Positions 9,353 through 22,700 of a stretch of 64,000 nucleotides of DNA are shown here, piece by piece (the first letter of the stretch is position 1; each line of letters begins with the position of its first letter). A program made the translations under genes and the position numbers. Origin of the DNA: Bryopsis sp. KO-2023. Taxonomy: Eukaryota > Chlorophyta > Ulvophyceae > Bryopsidales > Bryopsidaceae. The notes beneath the pieces were generated by a model. The model was not told where the DNA came from. It saw only the letters and a program-made list of their open reading frames with translations, and searched no databases. The stretch is taken from the NCBI GenBank assembly GCA_030272585.1, contig BSYQ01000014.1:1984001-2048000 (forward strand). Direction: 5' to 3'.

Positions 9353-12300
9353 GATGGTCGTCGTCGGACCACACATGTTGAAACGCAGTTGTGGAATGAG
9401 AATGGGTGGGGGCGGCTTGTATGGGCCTGAAACCAAGCTCCACGACTGGTGGGTTGACCTGGGAGGACTCGTGAGTCGCGTGCTCTGTAACTGCAACCAT
9501 ATCCAAGTTGGCTTCCAACAACTCCCAGCACTTGGAACGTTTTCTGGCAATCTATCACCGACCAAAACTAAAGCCCGACAAAGGGGCGCATGTCAAGAAT
9601 TGCCATTATGAATCATTATCTGAGGCCAAGATTTCCAACAAACATCTCAAACCTTAACAGGGATTCCTGTCAACATATCAACTGATTCTCATCAGAATAT
9701 ATTTGAAAAGCTTCCAACCATTCGATGTCTATCTGAGTAACAACTTGACGCAAAGGGATATCTTGTCCTTTTGGTAAATTCCAAGTGAATTCTCGATCGA
9801 AAAGAAACCTTTCATCAGTGGTCGACATGTGGAACGTTGTCGACATCCAAGTCCAAAAAGTTGAAGTATCTTGTTATTAACAATGAGACTGTCTGCTTGT
9901 CTGTCTGTTCTGTTAGAGGGGATTTTTGTGTACAAATGATGCAGAGGAATTTTGAATCTGGACCCAAACTGCTTCCTGGTTCTCCCCCCATCCACAAGGA
10001 AAAACTCGAGAGACAGTCAATATCCTGTTGTTTTTTTGCTGCTTTCAATATAATGTGGATGGATTCCACATGCAACACTAAATTCTGCAATGACATCTTG
10101 CCCACACACTCAAAGATATTTATTTCTGGGCTCTCTTGAGTGGGGGACCAAAAATAGTTTAGGATTGCAGATCGGGAAAATTATTTTGTTTTGGCAGAAC
10201 GACCATTCACTGGGATGCGGAACAAATCTGGGTCAACACTTTTGATGATACCCAAAGCATTTCTGCCATTTTACCAAAACATTTGACATTCTTAATCATC
10301 TCGGTTTCCAAATCTGCCTCATCCAACCCCATGATCACACTCAACATTTCTGGACCTCTTTCCAATCCTCTTTGCCTAATTGTCGAGGTTAACCCGCCCA
10401 CCACCACCAAGAAAGAAACCAAGAAAGAAAAGAAAATTACGAAAACTGAATAATTCTTTTCATAAAAAAAACCTGCCGAAAGCGAAAATTTTCTGTGGTA
10501 AAATGTTCCAAGTCCCCCCACCCCTACATCCTTGCCGCCCCTGATACAACTGATGGTGTCCTCTAAGATATTATTTTCCAGCACTGCTTTGGCTTTCTGA
10601 CAAAAATCAAATTAATATGATTTCAGTGTGGTCACCCCACCCCAGTCTCCTCGGAAGTTGAAAATGCACAAAAGAGCCTCCGACTCACTCGATGTTGCTG
10701 AACATCATTTTGAAGACGGGGTGGGGAGACAATGAAGGGGGTTTTAGTGCATATTTTGAAAACAGAGTGCTGGAAAAACATTCCAAACACGTTTAAGAAT
10801 TTGATTGCAATTCTCCATACTCAGGGTGACGCTTGCTGGTTGGTTCAATATGTCAGGCCCTACATTGAAGGGGATGATATTTGATTTATCGACAATCCAG
10901 AAGGTAGTGGGGATAGAGGGACTTGGAAGCCCCATGATTTCTTAAAGCCGGAGACCAAAGCATACACAAATTGTCAAGATTCCAGGAAACTCCCAACCAT
11001 AAATCACGGCACTACAGAGTTGTGATTAAAAAAGAAGAAATGCCATGTTCACGGTGCAAATGCTCCACCCATTCTTCATACCATGTCGATAGCATGTTCT
11101 GCTGGGGGGGTTTTTTCTGTTATTTTCCTGTTTTTTCGAACCCGATTGGGAAAGCTCCACAAGAGCAAGGCATGGGGAGAGAAGTTTCTAGATCCAATGG
11201 TAGGACCATGGACAGAAGTCGTGTCGACAGCTCCGCAAGAAGCTTGAAGTGCTGGTGTTTCACAGATCATGAAACATGGAAGAGGAATATGTCCCACCAG
11301 ATAAGTGAGCAGAGGTGAAGATGGCTCTTCTGACAACTGTACAGATTTCTATCCCATGGAGGCTAGCAAACCACGCTAGCAGTTTTTTTTTACCCGTTGT
11401 AAGAAAATTCGGAACAAAAAAAAAACAAAAAAAAACACTGTGCTGACTCTCTTGTTGCAGGGATAGAGAGCGGCGGGACATGGCTTGCTCTTCACCCACT
11501 GACAGAGAATCTGGAGAGCCTGTCCAGAGCCTTACAGATGCCCTGCTTTGATTGAGCCTGGTCAGATCTGTCCAACAAAAAAAAGAGAAAACGAAGAAAA
11601 GCATTTGCGTACGACTGGTTCTCTCATCCTTTCACCTTCAGAGTTTTTTCTTTCGACCAGTTTTCCCAGGGGCATATATTCAGGGCTATATATATGTTTT
11701 CTTTTTTGTAACATGCAAACTGTCCTTATGTAAAAACAATGTGGAAATCACCACCACAACATAGTAGGGAACCAGCAGCCCTGAAGAAAGCAGGATTTCC
11801 TTTCGACTCAAACACCACAACACAAATGGTGAAACTTTCATCACTGAAAAGCTGATGTTACTGGGTTACAACACTGTAGGGTAGTCAATGGGTGCGAAAA
11901 TTTTGAACACTTTCCAAAGAGCATGTTTTTCTTGGACAACTCGTCTGGCACAAATTTCCAGGCGGGTCTCACCATCACAGTCAAGGATGCCAGAAATACA
12001 GTTCATGCATGCAGGTTTCATCAACCACCAACGGTCCTGTTCTTAACAGGCACATCAAGCTTTTCCCCTTTGGTTTTTTTAACACATGTTTCCTGAGTGT
12101 ACCACCACCCCACCAATTTGCTCAACCCCACCCAATTGGAAGTATCTTTCCACATTTTGCTGCGTATTGTTGGTTATTTGCCATCTGGCAAGGGATGCGA
12201 CATAAGGAAATTTTGACAGAGCAGGAAACACTGCAATGAGGACATCACAGCAATGTACAAGATGATTTGCAGCAGGTGACAATATAAGCTTGCAAAGGAA

Positions 12301-12369
12301 GAATGTAAAAAAAAGTCAGTAATTGAAAGAGCATCAGTATTAAAGGAAAGGAGATATTTAGGTGTGAAG
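9353..12369. other. Long stretch without a supportable gene
   Basis: Frames here are short, without recognisable motifs or consistent splice phases. I see nothing specific apart from simple A/T runs. Confidence 0.4.
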
Positions 12370-12409
12370 GACGCTCTGGGAATCGAACCCAGCGAGAAAC
12401 CGTTGCGTC
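12370..12409 (-). ncRNA. tRNA-like minihelix (acceptor-like stem + T-arm) behind U2
   Basis: On the minus strand GACGC (12409-12405) pairs with GCGTC (12374-12370). Between them, after a 12-base linker, is a T-arm, CTGGG TTCGATT CCCAG, containing an exact pol III B-box GGTTCGATTCC. No D arm or anticodon arm fits in the 40 bases. It starts 7 bases after the inferred 3' end of U2. Possible roles are an extragenic B-box promoter or an RNase P/RNase Z-type processing signal for U2. A degraded tRNA is the alternative. Confidence 0.55.
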
Positions 12410-12416
12410 ATATCAT

Positions 12417-12609
12417 GGGTGCCCGATCACAGCGGTAGTGGAAGACCGCAACCACGCTGCGCAGGGCAGATGCAAGCATCTGTTTACCCCCGCGCCCCAT
12501 GAAAAATCGGCTTAATCGTTATAAGGGATCAAATAGATCCCATATCAGCGATTAAACTGATAAGAACAGATACTACACTTGATCTTAGCCAAAAGGCCGA
12601 GAAAGGTAT
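12417..12609 (-). ncRNA. U2 spliceosomal snRNA
   Basis: The minus strand from 12609 reads ATACCTTTCTCGGCC then TTTTGGCTAAGATCAAG, the near-invariant U2 5' domain. The branch-point-recognition GTAGTA is at 12577-12572. The stem IIa region (GGGATCTATTTGATCCC) follows, then an Sm-type GATTTTTC (12508-12501). Stem-loop III has CAGATG facing CATCTG. Stem-loop IV has the loop TTGCGGTCTT, comparable to the U2B''-binding loop of other U2 RNAs. The 3' end is placed at GGGCACCC, giving about 193 nt, close to the 188 nt of human U2. U2 base-pairs with the intron branch point and with U6 in the spliceosome. I see no clear upstream snRNA promoter element. Confidence 0.95.
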
Positions 12610-12968
12610 GAGTAAGTAGTGCAGTCCGCTCATATTGATCACAAATAACTATTCTCCTCCTGCGCAAAGTTGGGAATCGCTTGAACTCTTCGGACCAATG
12701 GGACTTGAATTTTTTTGTTTCTCCGTACTCGGCGAAAACGCGCGGGCGAAGACGTCTTCCCTCAGTGAAGCGGTGCTTCGACGTAAATACTGGAGGAACG
12801 GAATCCGCATGACGTCAGGTGAAGATGGTTCGCTATTTTTTTTTGAAGCGCTCTCACGGGGGATGAGCTGGAAACCCACGAAGAAAAACCCTGACAAGGG
12901 TCGAAGGCATCGGTGTGTTGTTGAGATGAGGTTTACCGGTCGGGCAATGCGCAACCAACCCTGGACCC
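12610..12968. other. U2 upstream region
   Basis: No gene is supported. The U2 promoter must lie here, but I cannot recognise a PSE or TATA-like box. Confidence 0.4.
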
Positions 12969-13148
12969 CTTAATAATCTTGGAGCCTCCTCCTTCCCTAA
13001 GGTTGTGGGCTATCCAGAAAATGAGAGGTCATCGCGCGGCCAACCCTCGGGCCTATCGGCCCTCGGGCGTTGGGCCCGCGCGCAATGCCCTCCCATTTTC
13101 TGGATAGCCCACAACCTTAGGGAAGGAGGAGGCTCCAAGATTATTAAG
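12969..13148. mobile_element. Foldback (MITE-like) element flanked by TTAA
   Basis: The left arm, from cttaataatcttggagcctc, is complementary to the right arm ending gaggctccaagattattaag. The arms are perfect for about 54 bases, then pair imperfectly to a GC-rich centre near 13058. TTAA lies at both ends (12970-12973 and 13144-13147), as expected for piggyBac-type insertions. It encodes no protein. Confidence 0.7.
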
Positions 13149-15851
13149 TGGGTGTTTTATATCAATTCCTTTCAAGGTAGTTTCAGTTCTTTTCAATTTT
13201 TTTTTCTGACGCCTTTTTATTTTTGAGGTGGGGGGAAAAAAGACAACACTTGTATATATTTTTCAGAACTGAAATAGGGGAATGGTCTTCTTTGTTGAAG
13301 TGGTGTTTTCTTCTTTTTTTTTTTCTTTGAATTACTTTTCGAGGGGGAAGTTTTCTATTTCTGTCAAGTATGCAATTTCCCTAGGAAGCTTAGATTCGGG
13401 GGAAAACAACAAATTGAGACATTCAGCAGCTGGTGCATGGTTCACAGTGTCCAATTTTACCTCATTTTTTTGGCTCAAAAATGAAATGATTTTTGTTTGG
13501 CTCACTTTTTTTATTTTTATCTGGAGGGATTTGGTTGGCATTCTGCGCCAGATACAAGCAACTCAGTTGTGAAGTGCCCTATGCTAGTCAGGATGAAAAA
13601 CCTTACCCCTGTTTCAACAAGAATATAAAAGGAAATGCAGCAACACCCCATATGCGTCTTGTTTTTTATTTTTCCTGCACCTTTCATGGTTCATGTTTTG
13701 AAAAGACAGCATACGACAATCCTGCAGGGGGTTTTTTAACGCTTCAGGGAGTAGCTGTCCAAAAATTATTGGCTGGTCCAGTTTTGACCCATTTTGGTGG
13801 TGGTTGGAAGTGAAAAAAACAGTCGGCGTTACAAAAAAGCAAAAACAAAATCATTTCTTTCGGGGGTTGTTTCTTTTTTCTTCTTTTCACTCAGACCTTT
13901 TTATTAAAAACAAGCAAATGAAGAAGTGTGGGTAAAAAAATGAAAAGATCACCCAACAAGCAATGGAGGTTTTGTGGTGGTTGAGAAAAGCCAAAGGAGC
14001 ACCCTGTTTGCTGTCAGGATTGGTGTCTGACTGGGAAGCGGAAAACGATACGGATGTGTGGGAAATTTCTTGTGAGGAAATTTTCTTCGCGGTGTAAGTT
14101 ATTCCACATCGTGTGGTTGGGCTGCATTAATGTAAGACATGAGGGCAACCATACCATCACACATGTTCGATATATATTCAACAAAATCAGCAGGAGTGAT
14201 CTTAACTGTTTGGAAATGAGCGGTGGCTGGTGTGACAGATTGGTAGTAGTTTGGGGCAGTTAGAGGTGTTCTGGCTGTACCACAACTGGGATGGTGTTGT
14301 AACATTATATTCTCATGGGGCAAATTGATTGTGCATGCTGTCATGGGTTGATCCTCCTTGTTGGAGGATCCCACTTCCAACACAAGCGCCACCAGCAAAT
14401 AGCTTTGGGTGAAAGTTTTGACTTGAACACTGAAACGATGAGTGGGGTTACTTTGAGAAGAACGAAAAGAAAGAGAAAAGACTGCCACCTAGATGAACAG
14501 GGGAGTTATTAGTCCCAATCCCAATCATCTTTGCCAATGTGTGAAATCTTGAAATGATGCCAAAAAAACAAAAAGAAAGAATTGCTCCATCACCGAACAA
14601 CTGCAGGATGTTGGTCTGCCAGCACTTTTTTTTTCTAACAGCATGAAAGAGGAATAAGGGGAAACTACATTGGCATGCTTAGTTTTGCTTCCGGTCAAAA
14701 TTAAGCATAACACAGTGTTGGTGTTGAAAATGGACCATACATTGAGTTGAAATCTCAACTGTTTTTTTCAACCACAGTCGATGGGTTGACAGACAATACA
14801 TATGTTGTTTTATGTTGGTGAATACGAGTAGATTATGACAAGAATATACCTCCGGATTTTTTTGCCCTTTTCCTTTTTTTTTAAAGCACAGTTTTAACAC
14901 AATTTTCGAAACGCATGCACAGAATTGTGTCCATAAATAAAAACACACAATTTTTCATTCTTTTCACTCATCTTGGGTTGGCCCCACATGGCTTTGGGAC
15001 ATGAATTATATATATTACTCTATCCCCCTCTCCATCCTTTACCTTTTTTCAGAATTCATCGAATGGTTTGGGGTGAAAACATTTTTAGATTGCATCAAAA
15101 ATATGAAATGAAGAAGTTTCTCAATAGATTCCTTCTAAAAACCCTACCGTAATTTTTGGCAGCATCTGTGCAATCAGACCATTGAGCTCCAGAATAACAT
15201 ACCTCAAAAGGTTTGAGAACAGTAATTCTCCCTTCGAATTCTTCCCTTCCAAAAATGTTACGCATTGGGGCCGATGAGGTTCATGGAGCTTGTGTATTCT
15301 TGATATTCTGAGAAAAATTTGATAAGATTTTTGCTGCAAATCTTACTTTCAACAGGTCAAGGTGGCAAAAAGGCACGATTAGCGACAATTCTTCAAAGCA
15401 CTGTACCTCCTGAAAAAAAATGGGACTCTGGTGCTGCGGGCTTAGGGGGAGGGGGGGGGATTGCAAGTCAAAATGAGCAAACAATTTACAATCGAAGAAT
15501 AATGGGCAAAGCTGTTACGCCTGCCTTGAAAAAGAAAGCGATTCGAAGCATTGGTGGCATATTTTCATTTTTGAGTTTGGTCTTTGGTTTGGGGTTCGCC
15601 GCCAATTCAACTATAGAGAGGATTCGAAGAAAAAAAAAAAAAAAAACATTTTTGTTTCGTCTTCCTCCAGGATGACTCAACGTGGAGAAAGCACACACAA
15701 ACACTCACAACCTTTGGGGGGGGGGTGCATGTCCCCTCATCATTGCTCATCCACACGTCCCTTCAAACCCTGTCCCACCAAGCTTTCCCAAGCGCACCCT
15801 TTCGCGCGTGGTTGCTGGTATCCGCGCTCTTCGCACGGCAAGGCGGCCGAA
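13149..15851. other. Intergenic, A/T- and homopolymer-rich
   Basis: Only short frames without recognisable domains are present. I see no RNA gene or complete mobile element. Confidence 0.4.
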
Positions 15852-18032
15852 ATGATTTTTTTGGCGTCTCTGCTGCTCCTTCTATTTGGCGGCGCCGCCA
15901 GCAGGGATTTGACACCCAAATTGAGCTCATGTGAACGGCGGTGCTGGAAACCTTCAACCCCCAAGCCGCATTTGCAGTCGCTCCCACGCTACTGCGCGGA
16001 CGATGGTGTCGTTTATTCGAGCTTGTGTGTGGTAAACTGCATGGGTTTGAAAATCGTCCACTTTGAGAATTGCGAGCGTGGATTCGAAGGCGATCGCGAT
16101 GCTGCTGGTAGTTGGTGGGATGCCGTACAGTTAGAAAATATGGTGGAAAGGGGTGAAATGCCTGTGGAGAAAGGGCTTTCAGTGAATGGTGTGGCAGTTG
16201 ATGAGGGGAGGGGCAGGGAAATGAAGGATTTTGAGGAAAGCCGGAGGGCTTTGCTTCAAGAAACAATTTTTGGAGATAATGGAGTGGACGATCGAAGCCA
16301 GGTGGAGTTGGAAAAAACAACAACAGTAGATTCTTGAGGAGCCCTCACATTTTCCTGAGAGTGGAATTTGCAAGAAAAAAAATTGGAGCATTAACTCCAC
16401 ACCATCCCATTGAAAACGATTTAACTACCCTTTTTTGTGGACAGAATTTTCAAGCATGGCAAAAGATTGGCTGGCTCATGTTTGGAATTCATTGCCGATT
16501 GATCAGTCATGTGGGGACATACTGCAAGGTTTCATTTGGAGTGTTCTAGCTTGTTTTTTTAATATCTATATAAAAGCGAACGCTGCTTTGTGCAGGTGAA
16601 GGATAGCACCTTGGATCCTTTCAAAAAGCTGGGGCTGATTGAACCGGCGCATTGCACCGGTGCACTGGTGGGACCTCGCCACGTTTTGACGTCGGCTCAT
16701 TGTGTCTTCGACCTGAAAACCGACTTTTGGTTTCAAAACGTCTCGTTCACACCAGGTAATCAGAGAGCTCCTGTCAAAACTGTAGCATCAAAATTTCCAC
16801 TTTGGTTTTAGCACCGTCATTGAATTGAACTGATATTTCAACCGATGAATGCTACCCATATAAAACCTCCTGCCTTTTTGTGAAAAATTCCACCCTTTTT
16901 TCTGTTGGTGTGGTGATTTTTTCTTATAATCAATTTATTAATAATATATATATATATTTTTTTGGGGGGGGAGATTGGTCTCATTCGTATGTTTCAGAAA
17001 TGCTGTGCAAAAATATTCGAAAACATTTGCATGGAATGGGTGCCAATATTTCTAATATTAAAAACAGAAAGGAATAAAAAAATATAATCAAAATTAATTA
17101 AAAAAAAAATTAACACACATTCGGTCATCATTCAGCATCCAGGAAAAATTCACCATATCATTGCCTGTCAAAACGCACCGATAATTGAATTCACATTCAC
17201 GTGTTCTTTTTTTCAAGGGATAAATGTGACTGGCATAGCCCCTTATGGCACGTTCGCCTCCCAGTACGCCATGGCGAAAGATTGCTTCATTCACGAAAAA
17301 AACCGCGAATGCGATTTTGGAATGCTTCTTCTCGGGGAGGATGTTCTGGAAGGGAACGAATGGTTTGATATGGGTAAGCGATTTTACAACCCCCCCCCCC
17401 CCTCTCTCTATTGGGATGGACTCATGTATTCACAATCTAGTTCTCCCCTGGTGGTTTTCAACCATCGCTTCTTTTTCTTTCTGCAATCAACGTTTGTTTG
17501 TTTTTGCATTTTTTTTTGTATTTTTTTTTTGTTGCTACAATCAGTCTTTTTTAGATCAATGTATTTTTTCGGATTTTTTTTCGTTTTTTTTTTTGCTCAA
17601 TCAATGTTTTTTGTGTTTTTTTTGCTACAATAAATCTTTTTCCTTTTCTTTTTCTGCTGCAATCGATGTTTTTGTCCAACAGAGGTGGATTGTTCGCATA
17701 CGATGATCAATCTGCATACGGCTGGTTATCCTCTGGACAAAGCTCCGTCGACGCTGTGGAGGGAAGACTGTGGGGAGGCTAAAGTAAGCTGTGAACGGGA
17801 CCCCAGCATCATGCGGCACAATTGCGATGTGGTTCCTGGAATGTCTGGGGCCCCCTTGTGGGACGATGACTGGAAAATCAGAGCCATCCACCGAGGGGAG
17901 GAAAGATTTGCTGGTTTCAGCAACAATATCGCCGTCTACATCACCCCTTTTGTCAAAAAAACGATCCAAGAATGGATAATGGGCCCCATGAATTTCACAT
18001 TCGAGGTTTTCGATCATAGAAGCGGCGGCTGA
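15852..18032 (+). CDS. Secreted Kazal domain + trypsin-fold serine protease (glutamyl-endopeptidase-like), 371 aa
   Basis: Exons 15852-16301, 16596-16755, 17218-17373 and 17683-18032 join in frame with good splice sites (for example CCAG/GTGGAG and TTTGTGCAG). A signal peptide (MIFLASLLLLLFGGAAS) leads into a Kazal-like inhibitor domain, residues about 25-75 (CxxxC..., RYCADDGVVYSSLCVVNC). A linker runs to residue 150. The protease follows: His in TSAHCVFD (about 190), Asp in ECDFGMLLL (about 230), Ser in GMSGAPLW (about 315). The G-x-S-G-A-P-L nucleophile box is typical of V8/glutamyl endopeptidases (S1B) rather than GDSGGP trypsins. The enzyme should act outside the cell or in the secretory system. 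The Kazal module on the same chain may restrain it until cleaved; that is inference. Intron 2 carries a T-run/G-run block at about 16957-16971. Confidence 0.88.
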
Positions 18033-19775
18033 AGATCGAAGTTACGGAATTGGAGTTTCAGGGGAGGGGGGGGGGGGGGGGAGGATGGAGGCGGGCCGAT
18101 TGAACTGAAATTGGATTGGCAGGAGAGTGTGTTGGTTTTGTTTCGAAGGAAATTGGATGCATGCAAGGATGGCCTTTTTGGAAAAGAAAAAATCGAATGC
18201 TGAGGTGAAAATACCGATGGCTATTTTGGAAAGTGAGTTGTGAAAGATTGGGAAACCATTGGACATGCTGATCCCATCAAGGAAAAGAAAAAAACTGGAA
18301 AAAGAAAATGAAATGCATGTCCTGTTCATTGCATGTGCATCATGCATGCATGAGATGTCCGCCGACAAAAAAAATTAAAGAAGAAGAAAGCAAAAAAACC
18401 TGTTGATGCTTTTGGATCGTCTCGGCAATCAATTTGTTGAAAATTTAACCCCAATAAAATTTTAAAAAAACTTTTGTATATTTTGGTGTTTCATTGTGCT
18501 TTTGTTTTTTGCCCCGTTCTTTTCTTTTCTTTTCTGTTTTTTTTTTTTGCCCTTTTCCGTTTTTCTTTTTTTTAATTGCATCCCCTTCGAATTTGTGGGA
18601 ATATTGGCTGGTAAAAATTTAAATCTGTTTAGTCATTGTTTTTCGTACATATCGAAACCCCATCCAGTTTTCACCTCACAGACCTGTTTTTTTTTGTAAA
18701 AGAATGAAGGCGATTTTTTTTTCGCTGTTAGATGGGGGGGGAAATTTAAATTCAAGGTTACCCATTAAAACGTTATAAAAGCTTGGGCAAATCGACCAAG
18801 AGGGGGGAAATTTTTTTGAACCTAGTAAAAACCTGTATGATGGCATCATACTGGGTTGGATCCAGATATTTCTAGTGGGATGGGTTGTCTTTGGTGAAAA
18901 CTCAATTCTCAAACTTGAAAAAAAAGAAGGAAAAAAAAAAGGGCAGTTCATGTGGAATAAGAGGGAGGAAGATCGGAGGCTCCGAGTTGGGGAAAAGTTT
19001 AACTTTTAACTTTTGAGAAAAAGGGATGGAGTGCGTTCTTGTGGAGGTAAAAAGGGGGAGGTCAAAAACCTTAGTCATGAGTGTCTGATCAGAAATCTAG
19101 GAGAGCGAGGTCCTTTCCAAAAACGATGATGGTTTTAATGAATTGAGAAGGGATTTCAAACAAAACAAACAAACAAACAAAACTGGATTTGGAGAGAGTT
19201 TTTTTGTCTAGAAGAAATATCAACAATAGGTGTTCAATTGTACACCATTGTGCATTGGTTTCCTCTCAGACCCGGACAGAGAAAAGCAAGAAAAATCAGG
19301 TGCAACCTCACTGGTCAATCAAGTGGCGGCGCTGGTGATTTTCTTCTTGTGGAGGGGAGGGCTGGTTTGGAAATTGCAGATGCACAGTGCAACGGGTCCA
19401 TCGTTTTGAAAGAATGTCTCTTCAATTGTAGTTTTCGCCAAAGAAATTTCTGCGACAAGGGGCTTGAAAGAAATGGCATATTCACAAACTCACTCATAAA
19501 ACATGGGAAGACAAGACGCAGGAGTTCTAAAAACTAAAAACTTCGGACCATTCTGGAGCGAATTCTACTGTATTCCGTCCTGTTACAACATCTTGTTTCT
19601 TGCAAGAACCCAAAGTCTCAGTGCAATCATCGATTGATTGCAAACCAAAAAACTAAACAAGGACACATATGTGTATGTGTAAGCATAACGACAAAAAACA
19701 CTTCCCACAACTCCAAGCCCAAAACGGCCCGATTGCCTGCCACACTGCAACTACTGGTTGGATCCCTGGCTTAAT
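18033..19775. other. Intergenic between convergent genes
   Basis: It lies between the protease stop and the Pmp/TRP gene stop. Homopolymers (G-run at about 18064-18082, CAAA repeat near 19160) are present. A 99-codon plus-strand frame at 19238-19537 has no recognisable features. Confidence 0.4.
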
Positions 19776-22700
19776 TCACACTGAGGAACTTTGTTGGGAC
19801 TTTTTATCTCTCCTCCAAGCTATGCCCTGTTCTGCGAAATGCCAAAAAGAGTCCATAGCCCGGAACCAATAGAAATTCACCAGCAAACGCATCTTCAACG
19901 ACGTGGATGCGTTTTCAGGAACGACCACTGCCCTATCCTGCAGCAGCGTTGTCAAGTGGCGCGCGCTTTCCGCCGCCAACGCGAGCACCAAGTAAATGAC
20001 CAGCCCAATCGTCGCAGCAACCAGCAAGACTGAGAGCAGCACTTCGGACCACACGGGCAGTCGATCGTCGTTGAAGGCGATTCCTGCCAGGTACGTGAAA
20101 ACGGAAACGCACAGAGAGAGGGTCTCTCTGTGGTTCATCTGGGAAAGCTCCTCCCTGTACGGCTGAGAGTGCAGATGCAAAATCAACGCCGCCATCAGCA
20201 CCGTCACTGCAAGAACCGACTGAAGGTTGCCCCCCAGCTCATAGGCAAACACCACAACTCCGCCCAAGAGCGCCTTTCTAGCCATGACGACTATCTCCCA
20301 GTAAACGTGATCGTTATGGTAGGCACGATACAGAAACCCATAGCTTTTGGCGAAACTCTCGTCGTTGAGTCTTTCCTCGTTTCCCCAGAGAACGTAAAAC
20401 AGATACCCTGGAAAGCCAAAGGAATAAAAAACTAACACAGGAAGCCCCAGTAGGGCGGCCAGATACGCGTGGTCGCCTTCGAAGTACCGTATGTTGGTGT
20501 CATCAGCCCAAAACCTCCCTTGGGCGAACAGAGTGTCAGACTCCACAGGATCCACCGACACCCCTTGCAAAATTCTCAGCGCGCGCTTTGTTGTCCCCGT
20601 GTAGAACACATAGGCCACCACCAGAGAAGATACGAAAGCTTTGCGGTGGAGGAGCTGCGATGTCGCCTTGTCGAACCAACCCCTCAAGACAAAGAAAACT
20701 GGGAACACCATCATGATGAACGGCAAGAGCATGGCTAGAATGGTACGACGAATCGACACAGGCACCCTGGAGTCTTCAAGCGGGCAATCGAAGGAAAGAA
20801 TGCCCTCGTTGGCTGAGAAACCGGACGCGAGATCTATAAACACAAGCACTCCTTGAAGCCATAGGTGTATAAAAGATGGTGCACTTGATGGGGCCAAGGT
20901 ATGTATATTTTTTTTTGCGGGGGGGAAGGCGGCACATAAAAAAGATATATGAACTTTGCTCTAGTTCTCTACTTTTTCTGTTTTTTTGTGTGTGCGCCGC
21001 CTTGTCTCCAAGGAGTCTAGCTCAAATTGAAGCAAAGTTGGCATTTTGGGTGCGGACAAGAGTTCTTGCAAAAAGGGGTGCATGGACTTGAAAGAAAAGG
21101 TCTTTATCCTGCCAATGACCACGAGAAAATGCCATCTACATGTATCGAGTACCCTTGGACACTCACCCTGAAGTTGCAGGGCTCGTCGCACTTCCTCTCG
21201 CCATTCGACGTTGATGACGAGGGCGATGCTGGTGATTTGCAGGAAATTGATAAGAATCTACAGCAAAACGAAAAATCAACACACTCACATCCACTTAAAA
21301 TGCAAAGGCGAACGAGCGGAGCTCCATTCACACGCGTTCAGTTCGATATTTCACCTTGGCATTCTCGGTGGCAGGATTCACTCCCAGGAAAATGGTCGGG
21401 GAAGGCTCCAGACTCTCGTTCCTTACAGAATTGACTCGAGTGTTGGCTGGTGTGCCAGCTTTGAGGGCGTTTCGGATGATGAAGCCAACAACTATGAGCA
21501 TCCAAAACACCAATAGAACCATCAAAGGAATGGTTTTAGGTTTTGCCAAGCACTTCTGGCACTCGAATGCTCTCACACGACCGTAGCCTTTCGTACAGCT
21601 CCCGCATAGAGGGCCTTCATAACCCTGCAGCATACACATGTGGGGTAATCATATTCATCATCAAGCCATGTACATAGACGTAACCAGGGTAATGGACTTG
21701 GGGGGGCCAAAAAAAAATCAGGTGGGGCACTCGAAAAAAATAATGAAGTTTACACTTGCACGGGCAGTCCGCTAATTTTTGGGTGGTGCGCCACCTACTC
21801 TGGGGGGGCCAGAATGTCTTTTGGGGGGGCCTGCCCTCCCCAGGCCCCCCCCCTGGCTATGCCTATGCCCATATCCCCCTCTCCTTCCCAGCCCTCCCTT
21901 CAAAACCCGAAAAGAAATGGTTCTCTACGCAACAGCTGCACTGGAGGAAGCATCGGATCCATACAGTCAATATTTTTTTTCAATCGAAATTATGGTGTCC
22001 TTAGGCTCAACTACACTGATGTTGTAGCCTCAACATAAAAAAGAAGCAAAAAACCTAGCCCTGCAATCGACATTTATCTATTTGGACTAGGGCTTCTATC
22101 GCCACCACCATGGGTTGTGCTGTTACATTACCTCACGACAAAGTGAATAATCTCTGAAGTGGAGAGGTTCTGCCCCCGATTGCTCCGACTCCAACCCCAA
22201 GATAGTAGAGCGGTTGGTGTAGGAACATGCAACATCCACCAGACATTTGTGAATGGACTCTGACCAGGATGAAGAATGCCAGTAGCCATCGATCAGCATC
22301 AGGGTCCCAGTGCCACAAGTGGTGGATGTCGGACATGGTTTGCATGACTGACTCGGCCTGAAACTGAAACTGTTGGTCTCGCACTGACGACAACTGAAGG
22401 AGGTCAAAAACTTCCCTGCCACTGGAGTTTCTCCACGAACGCACTCCCTGACTCTCACTCTGAACGGTATATCTCCCACCTTCAGATCCGGAAAACTCAT
22501 TTTCATTTGGTAGTCACCAGGGAAGGCACTGACGATCGTGGCATTGAAGTCGGTAATGCCTGTTTTCAGTTGGCTGTCGACCTGGCCAGACAGGATTTGA
22601 CCACCAGTCGACTCCGATGTTACTTCAGCAAACACCCTGGTTTTCTGGACAGTCACAACCTGATCAAATAGATCCTTTATCTGAACCTTCAAGGAGACCA

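Noticed and set aside
12370-12409. Complete tRNA gene next to U2
   Set aside because: Only T-arm and acceptor-like strands are present; no D arm, anticodon arm or permuted 5' half is found on either side.
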